DNA of 64,000 bases from Allobosea sp. (GCA_024231975.1 JAAEQB010000065.1:62001-126000), one strand, 5' to 3'; shown: positions 46,784-54,670, numbered from the stretch's first letter. Notes: a model not told the origin generated them from the letters alone. Program-made: numbers and translations.

Positions 46784-46862
46784 ACCTCCATGGATGTCCA
46801 AAAAGCCCGATAAAATCGGCGCTTTCGTCGATCCACGTTCCATCGACCTCCACCCACGTCCA
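46784..46862. repeat. Candidate integrase or Xis binding sites near attL
   Basis: ACCTCCA-N5-GTCCA occurs at 46784-46800 and 46846-46862 between attL and the integrase gene, and a third time at 48719-48735 just before the excisionase-like gene. The middle five bases differ (TGGAT, CCCAC, TGCGC), so the conserved ends look like paired half-sites. This is the place expected for integrase arm-type or excisionase sites. Assignment is inference. Confidence 0.5.
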
Positions 46863-46879
46863 TTGACAGCCAAGAAGAT

Positions 46880-46902
46880 TGTTGGCCGAAATGATGGCTA
46901 AG
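46880..46902. repeat. End-specific repeat, left copy
   Basis: TGTTGGCCGAAATG followed by ATGGCTAAG resembles 63844-63866 near attR (TGTTGGCTAAAATG, then TTGGCCAAAG). Each copy holds two spaced TTGGC/TGGC half-sites. A further TTTGGCCAACA lies about 20 bp to the right, just before the integrase ATG. They are possible integrase arm sites or integrase-gene operators. Confidence 0.45.
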
Positions 46903-46934
46903 CCGACTTAGCTACTCGAATTTGGCCAACACTC

Positions 46935-48170
46935 ATGCCCTTAACCGACGCCGCAATTCGCAACGCCAAGCCAGGTCCAAAGCCAATAAAGCTGTCAGAC
47001 GGCGCCGGTCTGCAGCTTCACGTCAGCACAGCCGGCGGCAAGGTCTGGAACTTAGCGTTCCGGTTCGCTGGCCGGCAGCAGAAGTTCCGGATCGGCGCAT
47101 ATCCCGCCTTTGGGCTGGCCGATGCCCGCAGTGCTCGTGACGCGGCGAAAAAGTTGCTCGAGCAGGGGATCAACCCGATCGAACACGGGCGATCGCAGGA
47201 AGAGCAGGAGCAAGTATCTGCAACGGTCGCAGCCACGACATTCCGCGTCGTCGCCGACGAGCTGATCGACAAGAAGCGCCTTGAGCGCAAAGCGCCCGCA
47301 ACCTTGTCGAAAATCGAATGGCTATTGGGTATCGCAAAGCAGGATCTCGGCGACGACGCTATCACTGAGATCAAAGCGCCGAAGATTTTGAACATGCTTC
47401 GGAAGCAGGAAGAGGCCGGGAAACTTGAGAGCGCCAAGCGCCTACGTTCGCTGACGAGCGAGGTGTTCCGATATGCCATCGCCACCGCGCGGGCAGAGAT
47501 CGACCCGGCCGCCATGTTAGTGGGCGCGCTGCGTGCGCCCATTGTCCGGCATAGATCGGCCATCACTGACCCGACTGAGTTCGGTGGCCTGCTCCGTGCG
47601 ATCGACGGTTTCAAGGGGCAGGCGACCACGCGCGCTGCGCTGCAACTCATGGCCTTGCTGTTCCCGCGACCGGGCGAGCTTCGTCAGGCTGAATGGGTCG
47701 AGTTCGATCTCGCCAAGTCCGTTTGGACGATCCCAGCGCCGAGAACGAAGCTCAGACGCGAGCTTCTGGTGCCACTCGCACCACAAGCCATCGCGATCAT
47801 TGAAGGGCTGAAGCCGATCAGCGGCAAAAGTCCGCTGCTGTTGCCCGGTGTTGGCATGTCGGGTGGCGAGGGCAGGCGGGTTGCGCCCAAGCCAATGAGC
47901 GAAAACACGATGTTGGCTGGCATTCTGCGGCTTGGATATGAGCGTAGCGAGCATAGTGCGCACGGCTTCCGGGCGTCGGCGTCGACCCTGCTTTACGAGT
48001 CCGGCCGATGGAGCGGTGAGGCTATCGAAACCCAACTCCAGCATCAGGACGCGAACTCGGTTAGGCGGGCTTACCGGCGCGCTCAATTCTGGGACGAGCG
48101 GGTGGCGATGATGACGTGGTGGGCCACCGAACTGGACCGCCTTCGCCTGCTCAAGCCGCTGAGGCCCTGA
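46935..48170 (+). CDS. int: Tyrosine integrase, P4-type with N-terminal DUF4102 domain
   Basis: Site-specific recombinase of 411 residues. An N-terminal DUF4102 arm-binding domain (LTDAAIRNAKPGPKPIKLSD, FRIGAYPAFGLADAR) and a core-binding domain precede the catalytic part. Catalytic residues visible: Arg245 in FPRPGELR, His343 and Arg346 in HGFRA, His370 in QLQHQ, and nucleophile Tyr380 in RRAYRRAQF. This subgroup integrates into tRNA 3' ends, as here. No good ribosome site precedes the ATG at 46935, which lies in the putative operator repeats. Confidence 0.95.
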   Translation: MPLTDAAIRNAKPGPKPIKLSDGAGLQLHVSTAGGKVWNLAFRFAGRQQKFRIGAYPAFGLADARSARDAAKKLLEQGINPIEHGRSQEEQEQVSATVAATTFRVVADELIDKKRLERKAPATLSKIEWLLGIAKQDLGDDAITEIKAPKILNMLRKQEEAGKLESAKRLRSLTSEVFRYAIATARAEIDPAAMLVGALRAPIVRHRSAITDPTEFGGLLRAIDGFKGQATTRAALQLMALLFPRPGELRQAEWVEFDLAKSVWTIPAPRTKLRRELLVPLAPQAIAIIEGLKPISGKSPLLLPGVGMSGGEGRRVAPKPMSENTMLAGILRLGYERSEHSAHGFRASASTLLYESGRWSGEAIETQLQHQDANSVRRAYRRAQFWDERVAMMTWWATELDRLRLLKPLRP

Positions 48171-48712
48171 TGACGGAGAGCCCGGCGCACGCCTTCTTCC
48201 GCGACGAGCTGGACCGGCTGGAACGGGCCTTCGCGGCTGGCCATTTCCCGGCGCTTGTAGAGGCGTTGTTGTTGTGCGCCGCGAATGGCCTGCCTACGCC
48301 TGCCTGGGTCGGTGAGCACGGGGCTTCGGCGCTTATGTCAGCATTCAATGGCGAGGCTCTTCGGGGGACTCGGACAGGCCGGGCTGGAGGGCTGAGCGCC
48401 CAAGCCGAGAATTGCCAGCTTCATTTCACCCGGTGGTTCTGGGCACGGTTCTGGTTAGACCATCGGGCTCAACTGCGAGGCACTGCCTTCAAGCCGACTC
48501 GCGAAGGTGTCTTCGCACTTGTGTCGGCCGAGCTCCGGCAGGCTCGCTCTTTTGCGCGCGGCGAGCCTGCCGCAATCGCGGCATCGTTCAAGAAAATTGA
48601 GTTGGCGATAAAAGCCGGGACTGCGGCTCCATATTTCGCTGGCGAGGGCGAGGTGCCACCATCGCCCAAAAAAACTGCCCGAGTTTTCGCCCCTAGAGCG
48701 AAAAAGCGCTGA
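48170..48712 (+). CDS. Unknown protein following the integrase gene
   Basis: Unrecognised protein of 180 residues starting at an ATG that overlaps the integrase stop (TGATG), so the two are translationally coupled. It is mostly helical by appearance: FFRDELDRLERAFAAGHFPA, LVEALLLCAANGLPTPAWV and RWFWARFWLDHRAQLRG, with a basic C-terminus (KKTARVFAPRAKKR). Position suggests a role in element maintenance or integrase control. No function assigned. Confidence 0.78.
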   Translation: MTESPAHAFFRDELDRLERAFAAGHFPALVEALLLCAANGLPTPAWVGEHGASALMSAFNGEALRGTRTGRAGGLSAQAENCQLHFTRWFWARFWLDHRAQLRGTAFKPTREGVFALVSAELRQARSFARGEPAAIAASFKKIELAIKAGTAAPYFAGEGEVPPSPKKTARVFAPRAKKR

Positions 48713-48718
48713 CCGCCA

Positions 48719-48735
48719 ACCTCCATGCGCGTCCA
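48719..48735. repeat. Third copy of the ACCTCCA-N5-GTCCA repeat
   Basis: ACCTCCATGCGCGTCCA, 22 bp upstream of the GTG start of the excisionase-like gene and just before a GGAGAG ribosome site. Same pattern as at 46784-46800 and 46846-46862. In this place it could let the HTH protein control its own gene. Confidence 0.5.
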
Positions 48736-48757
48736 CCACGCTGCATGGAGAGTTAAA

Positions 48758-49102
48758 GTGTTCAGTTGGCAAGAGCGGTCCCTCACGGTTGCCGAGTTTT
48801 GCGAGGCGCACAGCGTCTCGGAAAGCTTGGTCTATCTGATGCTGGCGGACGGCAGATTGAAGGCCGTCAAACTCGGCAGAAAAACAGTCATTCCGCCTGA
48901 GGCACATCGCAGTTTCCGCGAAAGCCTGCCGATGTTCGCATCCGGCCGCGCGAAGGCGAGTCTGCCTGCCCAGCCCGCGCCGAAGCGCCGGGGTCGCCCG
49001 CGTAAGCCCCGTCCTCCCGCGCCGCCGGCCGAGCCAACCGCGAACGCGCGCCCGCCGAAGCCCGCGCGCCAACCCTCCGCTCGCCGCCAGGTGGAGGGTT
49101 GA
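48758..49102 (+). CDS. Excisionase-like helix-turn-helix protein
   Basis: Protein of about 114 residues starting at GTG 48758 behind GGAGAG. Residues 1-55 form a MerR/excisionase-type HTH: LTVAEFCEAHSVSESLVYLM, then LADGRLKAVKLGRKTVIPPE. The C-terminal half is Pro/Arg/Lys-rich and disordered, with an AT-hook-like KRRGRPRKPRPP, suggesting extra minor-groove DNA binding. It probably acts as an excisionase or regulator for the element. An upstream ATG at 48725 gives 125 residues but lies in the repeat. Confidence 0.82.
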   Translation: MFSWQERSLTVAEFCEAHSVSESLVYLMLADGRLKAVKLGRKTVIPPEAHRSFRESLPMFASGRAKASLPAQPAPKRRGRPRKPRPPAPPAEPTANARPPKPARQPSARRQVEG

Positions 49103-49105
49103 GCG

Positions 49106-49477
49106 ATGAAGCCTTCTACTCCTCGCGGAACCGGAAACCTCCCGGCGTCATCAATTGCCGAGATTGACCGCCTTTTGCGCCTTGAGCTAGCCAACCGCCC
49201 GGAACTCACAATCGACCGAGTGACAAACGAGTTTGCGACACAGGTCGGTGTCGCGGCAGCGCGCCGAGGCTTTCGCGAGTTCCCGGAGTCTGAGCTTGGA
49301 ATTGCTGGCGTCGCGAGGCACTTCGCGACCGAAGCCGTCAAACTGCTGGCCGCGTCCAGCGTCGTACGCGCTTCCGCGTCTCTTCCCAAGGCGGCGGACG
49401 CGATGGTCGAGGCCTACTGCCATGAGTTGACCCGCCTGCATGCGCTTCAAAAAGGTCCTGCAGGAGGCTCGGCATGA
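49106..49477 (+). CDS. Unknown small protein of the element
   Basis: Protein of 123 residues preceded by GGAGG. It appears helical (SSIAEIDRLLRLELANRPEL, RDFATQVG-like middle) with no motif I recognise. Its last codons overlap the start of the Rep-like gene (ATGA), so they are coupled. It may be a partner of the replication protein; this is inference from position only. Confidence 0.72.
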   Translation: MKPSTPRGTGNLPASSIAEIDRLLRLELANRPELTIDRVTNEFATQVGVAAARRGFREFPESELGIAGVARHFATEAVKLLAASSVVRASASLPKAADAMVEAYCHELTRLHALQKGPAGGSA

Positions 49478-50421
49478 CCGTCGAGCACCCGCCCGACAAG
49501 GTTGCGCCCGCGAGTGCAACCGTAAACGGCAGCGCACATCGCAATGACGGTGAGTGCGCGAAGTCGAATCTGCCGTGGACCACGTGGACCGGACGCATGC
49601 GCGAGCTGGAGCGGGTCGTCCGCGCTATGCCCGATGTCACGGGGACTGCATTCAAGCTGTTTACCGCAGTCACACAAGGAGTGAACGAAGGGACTGGCGA
49701 GTTTCACTGTCGGGACGAGGTGATGTGCATCACCTGCGGTGCGCGACGCCGACAGTCGCTTTCCGAGGCTCGGGCCGCGCTTGCCAGCAAGCGCCTACTC
49801 GACTTCGAGCCAGGACGTCCCGGTAAGGCGACAGTATATCGCCTCCTCGCGTCGGACAACGACATCATGGACCAGTTGGCCATACTTGCTGACCGGAAGG
49901 TCGACGCCAAGATGGGGGCTGACAAGGATCGACCGAGACGAAACCGCGTCCGGAAATCCGCACAAAAGAGAGGGAGAGAAATTGGGCCGGGCGAGGCTGC
50001 GATCGATGCAGCGTCCGGAAATCCGGACACAAAACCAGAGATCAGTGTCCGGAAATCCGGACACCCTGCGTACGCAAAAGCGAACACCTTACTCCCTGAG
50101 CAGACACCCTTTTATCTGTCTACCGATGGAGAGCTTCATTCAGTACGCGCGTCTGCAGGCGACAACGGTCCGTCAGACTCATTAATCGAGTGGCCTTCTA
50201 AGACCGACCTAGATCGTGGCGAGAAGGCGATATCCATCCACCTTGCGAAGGCCAGCCGGGATCTCGGCTTCACGGTCGCCGATGCGGTCGCGGAGATCGG
50301 CGCCGAGCTTGGTCAGATGAAGCGCGCAGTTGCCGAGTTCCCGGGTGACGAGGTTGCGGCGGCGCGCCGTATTTGGAGCGTGCTGTCGCAGGTGAAGGAT
50401 CGGCGAGATGCTGCTGCGTGA
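49474..50421 (+). CDS. Rep-like winged-helix DNA-binding protein
   Basis: Protein of 315 residues behind an AGGAGG ribosome site. Residues about 40-130 look like a replication-initiator-type winged helix: MRELERVVRAMPDVTGTAFK, HCRDEVMCITCGARRRQSLS, EARAALASKRLLDFEPGRPG. A variable linker (about 140-210) is encoded by DNA with three 20-bp palindromes. The C-terminal part (ISIHLAKASRDLGFTVADAV and DEVAAARRIWSVLSQVKDRR) is helical. An initiator with its origin inside its own gene is known in repABC plasmids (repC). Initiator function here is likely but not certain; a transcription factor is the alternative. Confidence 0.7.
   Translation: MTVEHPPDKVAPASATVNGSAHRNDGECAKSNLPWTTWTGRMRELERVVRAMPDVTGTAFKLFTAVTQGVNEGTGEFHCRDEVMCITCGARRRQSLSEARAALASKRLLDFEPGRPGKATVYRLLASDNDIMDQLAILADRKVDAKMGADKDRPRRNRVRKSAQKRGREIGPGEAAIDAASGNPDTKPEISVRKSGHPAYAKANTLLPEQTPFYLSTDGELHSVRASAGDNGPSDSLIEWPSKTDLDRGEKAISIHLAKASRDLGFTVADAVAEIGAELGQMKRAVAEFPGDEVAAARRIWSVLSQVKDRRDAAA
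49947..50064. repeat. Three palindromic iterons inside the Rep-like gene
   Basis: GTGTCCGGAAATCCGGACAC (50045-50064), GCGTCCGGAAATCCGGACAC (50011-50030) and the partial copy CGTCCGGAAATCCGCAC (49947-49963). The arms GTGTCCGG and CCGGACAC flank AAAT. Their cores start 65 and 34 bp apart, near whole turns of the helix. A fourth core, CCGGATTTCCGG, lies at 61326-61337 in the small-terminase-like gene. Candidate replication origin or operator. Confidence 0.75.
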
Positions 50422-50556
50422 GCACTCGCAAGCGTGCGCGCCCGGGGGGCGAGCCGCAGCGCCGGCGAGTGCGTCGCCGCCATCACCCTAGCCCAAACCT
50501 TGCTGCCGGCCGCTGGTGTCGATTTGCAGGTCAACCACGACGCATCGAGGTTTTGC

Positions 50557-50865
50557 ATGCCAGGACGGGACAGCAGGATCGACGATTACAGCCGGCGCGG
50601 CCAGGTCGACGGTGAAGAGGCCGGCCGTACCGCGATCGGCGTGTTAGCCAGCAGCGACGACGGGTTAGCGTTCCGCCTTGAGGTCGACCGTTGCCTCGCC
50701 GAGCTGAAAGCCCGCGCGGCCGAGATGGCTCGGCATGGCGTGCCGGCTGCCATGGTCGCGGCCTATCGGAAAGCGTGGTCAGGGGCCCTCGATCGCAGTC
50801 TCGACGAGCTCGCGGCGGCGATTTTGCCGATGATGCCGGACGAAGGCGATGACGACGAAGACTGA
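50557..50865 (+). CDS. Unknown small acidic-tailed protein
   Basis: Protein of 102 residues starting at ATG 50557, preceded by CGAGG; an open frame upstream to a GTG at 50434 lacks a good ribosome site. It has a helical middle (LEVDRCLAELKARAAEMARH, AMVAAYRKAWSGALDRSLDE) and an acidic end, DEGDDDED. Not recognised. It follows the Rep-like gene in the same direction and may belong to that operon. Confidence 0.6.
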   Translation: MPGRDSRIDDYSRRGQVDGEEAGRTAIGVLASSDDGLAFRLEVDRCLAELKARAAEMARHGVPAAMVAAYRKAWSGALDRSLDELAAAILPMMPDEGDDDED

Positions 50866-50954
50866 TGCGCTGCGCTCAGCACTGAACGCAAAGTGCGTTT
50901 AGCGAATTCGGCGGTGCGAGTCGAAACCTAAGCGGCGCAGGGGTTTCGCAATCG

Positions 50955-51374
50955 TCAGATTGGCAGCGGACGCAATCGGGTTGCCTTGCCGATGGGGATC
51001 TCGTGCATGGCTGGGGGAGCAAGCAGTTTGGTCACTTGCTCGATATCGGGCCAGCGCTGAACCAGCGTCGCGGCGATAAGGTGCAGCGGGGTCTTCTGAT
51101 ATGACGACGCCAGCACGAACCCGTGCAGGCCCGCCGAGCGCAGGGCAGCCCTTTCGGCCTTGTTCCTCAAGACTCTCATATCACCGCTGATGAATAGCCA
51201 GACGTCATTCGATTGACGCAGGAACTCGATCCATTCGAGGTCGCTGGAATGCCTGCCGCGGGGCAGCTCGGTCACATCCTTGATATGGAAGGCGCGGTGC
51301 CCAAAATGGCTAATGAATCCGTCGAGGGTGCTCGCAAACACGGGGGCCGTGCAGTTGTCGAGCAGCACCTTCAA
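50955..51374 (-). CDS. PIN-like domain toxin of a toxin-antitoxin pair
   Basis: Predicted ribonuclease of 139 residues. It begins MKVLLDNCTAPVFASTLDGF with an early Asp (D6), has acidic residues in SSDLEWIEFLRQSND and an ISGDMRVLRNKAERAAL segment, a PIN-like fold of the DUF5615/PIN_8 sort. Its start overlaps the stop of the upstream HTH protein (ATGA), the classic layout of a type II pair with the antitoxin first. It would cleave RNA when free of its partner. Assignment rests on motif look and layout. Confidence 0.75.
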   Translation of the reverse strand: MKVLLDNCTAPVFASTLDGFISHFGHRAFHIKDVTELPRGRHSSDLEWIEFLRQSNDVWLFISGDMRVLRNKAERAALRSAGLHGFVLASSYQKTPLHLIAATLVQRWPDIEQVTKLLAPPAMHEIPIGKATRLRPLPI

Positions 51375-52078
51375 GCGGCTAACCTTGCCTTGTTCTCCGC
51401 CTCGAATTTCATCGAGCGCCGGATCGCCGCGACCGTGACGTCATAAGCCTTCGCGGCGAGTTCGACGCCTTGATGCTCTCCTGCCGCTGCAAGGATGGAC
51501 GTCGGCACGCTTGACGAGGTGTCGATGGGCTGTCCGAACGATCGGGCCGGATCGACGACGATCCGTGTCCCTTTGCCTCGCGGCCACCATAGGCGCGGCG
51601 TTCCGGCGTGATCGAACTCAATATGCTTCAGGGAGGGTTCGACGACGGCGGTAAACTCGTACTGCCGGCGGAATGTGTTGAGCAGATCCTCACGCTCGGC
51701 GCCGTTGGCGTCCCGCTCGATCACCTTCATGAAGATGTCGCGGCCGTTGTGCCGGAAGCTTTCAGTTGAGAGCGGGTGATCCAGACCATAGACCTCGCGC
51801 GCCATCTCGATCGCGGCCCGCACTCGAATTGCACTGACGCCTACGTTCATCAGAGCATCGGCGACGCGAACCTCCATTAGGTCGCGGAAACCGAGGTAGA
51901 CCTTGCCGTCCTTCAGGTCGATCTGAGAGCGCCAAAGCGGCTCGTAGAACCGGCCTTTCATCGTATGGCCGGTCAGCCAGCGCGATATCTTCGCGGCCGG
52001 CACCGCAGCGAGGCGGGCCGCCTCCGCGGGCGTATATAGGCCGATACCGACAAGCTGATCCAAGGCGAACTCTTCCAA
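51371..52078 (-). CDS. Antitoxin with HTH and DUF433-like region
   Basis: Protein of 235 residues. An N-terminal MerR-like HTH (LYTPAEAARLAAVPAAKISR, WLTGH) would bind its own promoter. The middle has KVYLGFRDLMEVRVADALMN and VGVSAIRVRAAIEMAREVYG. The C-terminus, GTRIVVDPARSFGQPIDTSS followed by VPTSILAAAGEHQG and AAIRRSMKFEAE, is DUF433-like and likely neutralises the PIN-like toxin. Such long HTH-DUF433 antitoxins with PIN-like partners are known. The pair may stabilise the element. Confidence 0.8.
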   Translation of the reverse strand: MEEFALDQLVGIGLYTPAEAARLAAVPAAKISRWLTGHTMKGRFYEPLWRSQIDLKDGKVYLGFRDLMEVRVADALMNVGVSAIRVRAAIEMAREVYGLDHPLSTESFRHNGRDIFMKVIERDANGAEREDLLNTFRRQYEFTAVVEPSLKHIEFDHAGTPRLWWPRGKGTRIVVDPARSFGQPIDTSSSVPTSILAAAGEHQGVELAAKAYDVTVAAIRRSMKFEAENKARLAA

Positions 52079-52093
52079 TCTGACCGATTCCGG

Positions 52094-52498
52094 TCATGGC
52101 CGCGAATGATGGGCATCGGCCTGGCCATCGTCAATTGATGACAGTGACGCGCCAGCCACCTGGCCGCGCTCAAGCTTCTCGTCGAGGACGCGGCGGACGA
52201 GGCCCGGATCGCTCGCCTCGGCGTCGCGGATCTTCCTCGCCTCGTGGACCTGCTTGCGGGTGAGGCCTACCTCGGAGGTGGTGGCGATAGCGTTCCCGCC
52301 CGGAACGCTATCACGGAAGCGCTTCTTCTCACCCGACTTTGCCAGCTCGTCTCGGTCCTTGGCCAAGTCGATCTCGTCGGCCAACCGGATCTTCGCCTTC
52401 GCTTCGATCTCGAGCGCATCGGCTTGTGCGCGGTGCGCGGCGGCGACGAGATCGTCATGCGCATCTTTGGCCCTCGCGAACCTCGCCGCGCGCTTGGC
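52094..52498 (-). pseudogene. 5'-truncated remnant of a ParB-associated plasmid/phage-type protein
   Basis: The reading frame is open from about 52558 to the stop at 52094, yet no ATG, GTG or TTG occurs in frame until a TTG at 52384. Coding-like sequence clearly starts earlier: AKRAARFARAKDAHDDLVA and ADALEIEAKAKIRLADEIDL precede it. GLTRKQVHEARKIRDAEASD is a phrase I associate with proteins beside ParB-like genes on alphaproteobacterial mobile elements. The N-terminus is missing, and the downstream part ends early. It is probably non-functional, unless a short form starts at the TTG. Confidence 0.6.
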
Positions 52499-52542
52499 GC
52501 CTTCAGCGAGACAACCGGCACTCGTGGCGTAACGCGGTGCCG

Positions 52543-52899
52543 CTAGCGAGCTTTGCGTTTCCGAGCGTCGCGCTCAAGAACCTCCACTTTTATTTCGGCA
52601 AAGAATTTATCCCACTCTGCTTTTCCCTGTTCAAATGTTATCTCGCCGCGATCGGCGCGCCTTGAGAGTTCAATTCTTTTCTTTTGACGCATTGCGAGGA
52701 GGTCGGGGTAGTCAAAGTATTTTCGTTGCCGATCCTCGGCCGCATTCCGGCATTTGGTTTCTTCCATATATGTGGGGAAGTTCATCTCGTCGCAGGCCCG
52801 TATGTCGGCCATCAACGCCACAGTCGCGTGTTTTCCTGGCGTATCGGCAGCGCAGCCCGCTGCAAAAAGCGTGAGAGCTACCAAGGCGACGCGAGCCAT
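52543..52899 (-). CDS. Small lipoprotein
   Basis: Protein of 118 residues. The N-terminus MARVALVALTLFAAGCAADT has a lipobox (LFAAGC), so it should be anchored by the Cys to a membrane. The mature part is charged and helical: YMEETKCRNAAEDRQRKYFD, EQGKAEWDKFFAEIKVEVLE. No family recognised. Lipoproteins on phage-like elements sometimes exclude other phages at the envelope; nothing here proves that. Confidence 0.7.
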   Translation of the reverse strand: MARVALVALTLFAAGCAADTPGKHATVALMADIRACDEMNFPTYMEETKCRNAAEDRQRKYFDYPDLLAMRQKKRIELSRRADRGEITFEQGKAEWDKFFAEIKVEVLERDARKRKAR

Positions 52900-53090
52900 A
52901 TCATCAATCCATAGAGAACCCGCGGAAGCGGGGGACCGCCAAATACAACCATTGGGCGGCCTTTGTCCGACGATAGCAAGGTAATTCGGCTCGACCGCTG
53001 CTTACGTCTACGCGGGGAAATGCCAACTCGTCGCATTGACCGCTCGCCCGACTCGTTCTGATTTTGATCCTATCAGAGAGGACAAAAATC

Positions 53091-53399
53091 ATGAGACGGA
53101 AGGGCGAGCTTTCATCGGGAGCGGTCGATCGAGGTTGGCCGTTTCAGATCGCTGCCCGGCAGATCGAAGGGCAGAACTTCGGCCATATCCCGGCGATCGG
53201 CGGGTTTTCTTCGCTCTGCTGGCGACGCTGGCGGGTTCACGACGGCAGCCACGCGTTCGAGGTTTTCTGTTTCGCGGATTCCGCCCAGGCCGCCAGCTTT
53301 CGCGACACAATCGGCGGAGAGGATTTTGATCCTCGAGACCGGTGCGGCTTCCGATGGGAGCGTGGACGCGGCGCGAAACGCGATGCACGGCGCCGGTGA
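53091..53399 (+). CDS. Small conserved hypothetical protein
   Basis: Protein of 102 residues with GAGAGGA upstream of the ATG at 53091. It begins MRRKGELSSGAVDRGWPFQI and contains FEVFCFADSAQAASFRDTIG followed by GEDFDPRDR. I recall this type as small proteins common on rhizobial mobile DNA, but no function is known to me. It is the only rightward gene in this part of the element. Confidence 0.68.
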   Translation: MRRKGELSSGAVDRGWPFQIAARQIEGQNFGHIPAIGGFSSLCWRRWRVHDGSHAFEVFCFADSAQAASFRDTIGGEDFDPRDRCGFRWERGRGAKRDARRR

Positions 53400-53459
53400 A
53401 GTCCTGCGCGATCGATCAAAAGGCGTCTGAGGGACTACCAACCGGCTGAACACCGAGAT

Positions 53460-54317
53460 TTAGGTGAGTTCAGAAAGGCGGCGTCCAGACACTCCGCCGG
53501 TGATTATCTCCGTCACAATCTCGGGCCGCCAAACCAAGCCGATTTCACTAATGGCCGGCTGCGCTTCGGCGAACGCGTCGAGCTCTTCAGCTTCAAGGCG
53601 TCCCGAGTAGACGCCGATAAAGCCCATGACCGTGCCGATGATGTCGCTGTTGGAGATCCCCGCGCCGCTCCCCCAGAGCCCGCTTGTCGCGCCAATCACG
53701 GGGGCGCCGGACATTCCGCCGGCAGTCCGGCAATCAATGAGAAATCGCGGCAGCCCTCTATGTGGGACCGCCGGTTCAGATGCGACACTTCCCCGCTTGA
53801 ATATTGGCAGCGCAGTGCCTCCACCCGTCAGGCCCCAAGGGTAGCCAATCACAAAAGCATCATGCATCACCTTAGGGCGGTACGTGATCTCAAAATCGCT
53901 CTCCTCAAGATGACGCCAGACGCGCGGGGCGTCAGGGTCAAAATACTGCTTAGGAAGGCGAATGCAGACCACGTCTGCTTTATTTCGATAGGTCGGATGT
54001 TCGAGCCACGTCGGTCGTTCGCCAGTTTCGTCGTTTAGTCGGAACTCCAGTTGGTCAACAGCGCCCGGGCTGTAGTGCCCGTCTCCGACGAAGCGGTGAT
54101 ATTTGATCGTCGCCCAGACTGGGATCGCACCACCGCGTTCGCTGATAGCTGGCTTTTGTGGCTTTCGGCCTGTCACCACATGCCAGTTCGTTACGAGAAA
54201 CACGGAACCCGTGCCGTGGCCAAAAAAGAAGCCGGTGGCACTATCAATACGCCTCCGCTCGGCGGTGAATATTTCGATGGGCGTCGCGCTGAAGGACAGG
54301 TAGCTCGACACAAACAC
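53460..54317 (-). CDS. Trypsin-like serine protease
   Basis: Protein of about 285 residues with a chymotrypsin-fold triad: His46 in FLVTNWHVVTG, Asp115 in NKADVVCIRLP and Ser203 in TAGGMSGAPVIG. No signal peptide is visible, so it is probably cytosolic. GTG at 54317 or GTG at 54311 could be the start; the latter has AGGGGG at a good distance. Cytosolic trypsin-like proteases occur in antiphage systems, including AVAST types with STAND proteins. A STAND-type gene lies 1.2 kb upstream on the same strand. Such a partnership is a hypothesis. Confidence 0.85.
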   Translation of the reverse strand: MFVSSYLSFSATPIEIFTAERRRIDSATGFFFGHGTGSVFLVTNWHVVTGRKPQKPAISERGGAIPVWATIKYHRFVGDGHYSPGAVDQLEFRLNDETGERPTWLEHPTYRNKADVVCIRLPKQYFDPDAPRVWRHLEESDFEITYRPKVMHDAFVIGYPWGLTGGGTALPIFKRGSVASEPAVPHRGLPRFLIDCRTAGGMSGAPVIGATSGLWGSGAGISNSDIIGTVMGFIGVYSGRLEAEELDAFAEAQPAISEIGLVWRPEIVTEIITGGVSGRRLSELT

Positions 54318-54481
54318 CCCCTAAACGCGTGCGATCGCATTCGTCAAAACAGGCTGCCCTGCTGCCACGGCTCGGCCGGTGGCGGTTCGGGTTCGACCGG
54401 CGCGGCCGTCGCCGGATCGTCGTCGCCTATGCCTGTCTAGTTATTGCGGTTGCTCACCCTGCAGCTTCGGCGGCGGCTTCA

Positions 54482-54670
54482 TCAGTATCCCTTGCCGGCC
54501 GTGCCATCGAGCCAAGCGCCGAAGTCGGCTGGATGAAAGATCGCCAGCGTGCCATCGTGGAGACTCTCAATAAACCGATCAGCCTCGCGGGTGATGATTC
54601 TGACGCTGATCACTTCCTCGCCGTTCTCGTCGCGCCAGCGTTCCCAGATGCCGGCAAAGGCGCGGCAGGA
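54482..54670 (-). pseudogene. Remnant of a SRAP (SOS response-associated peptidase) gene, C-terminal part
   Basis: On the minus strand the frame reads AFAGIWERWRDENGEEVISV, then RIITREADRFIESLHDGTLA and IFHPADFGAWLDG before a TGA at 54482-54484. This is the C-terminal end of the YedK/HMCES family, which shields abasic sites in single-stranded DNA. A stop (54671-54673) lies just upstream, the N-terminal catalytic Cys region is absent, and the usual HDRMP is HDGTL. It is a decayed fragment of about 60 codons. The rest of 54318-54705 shows nothing clear. Confidence 0.7.
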
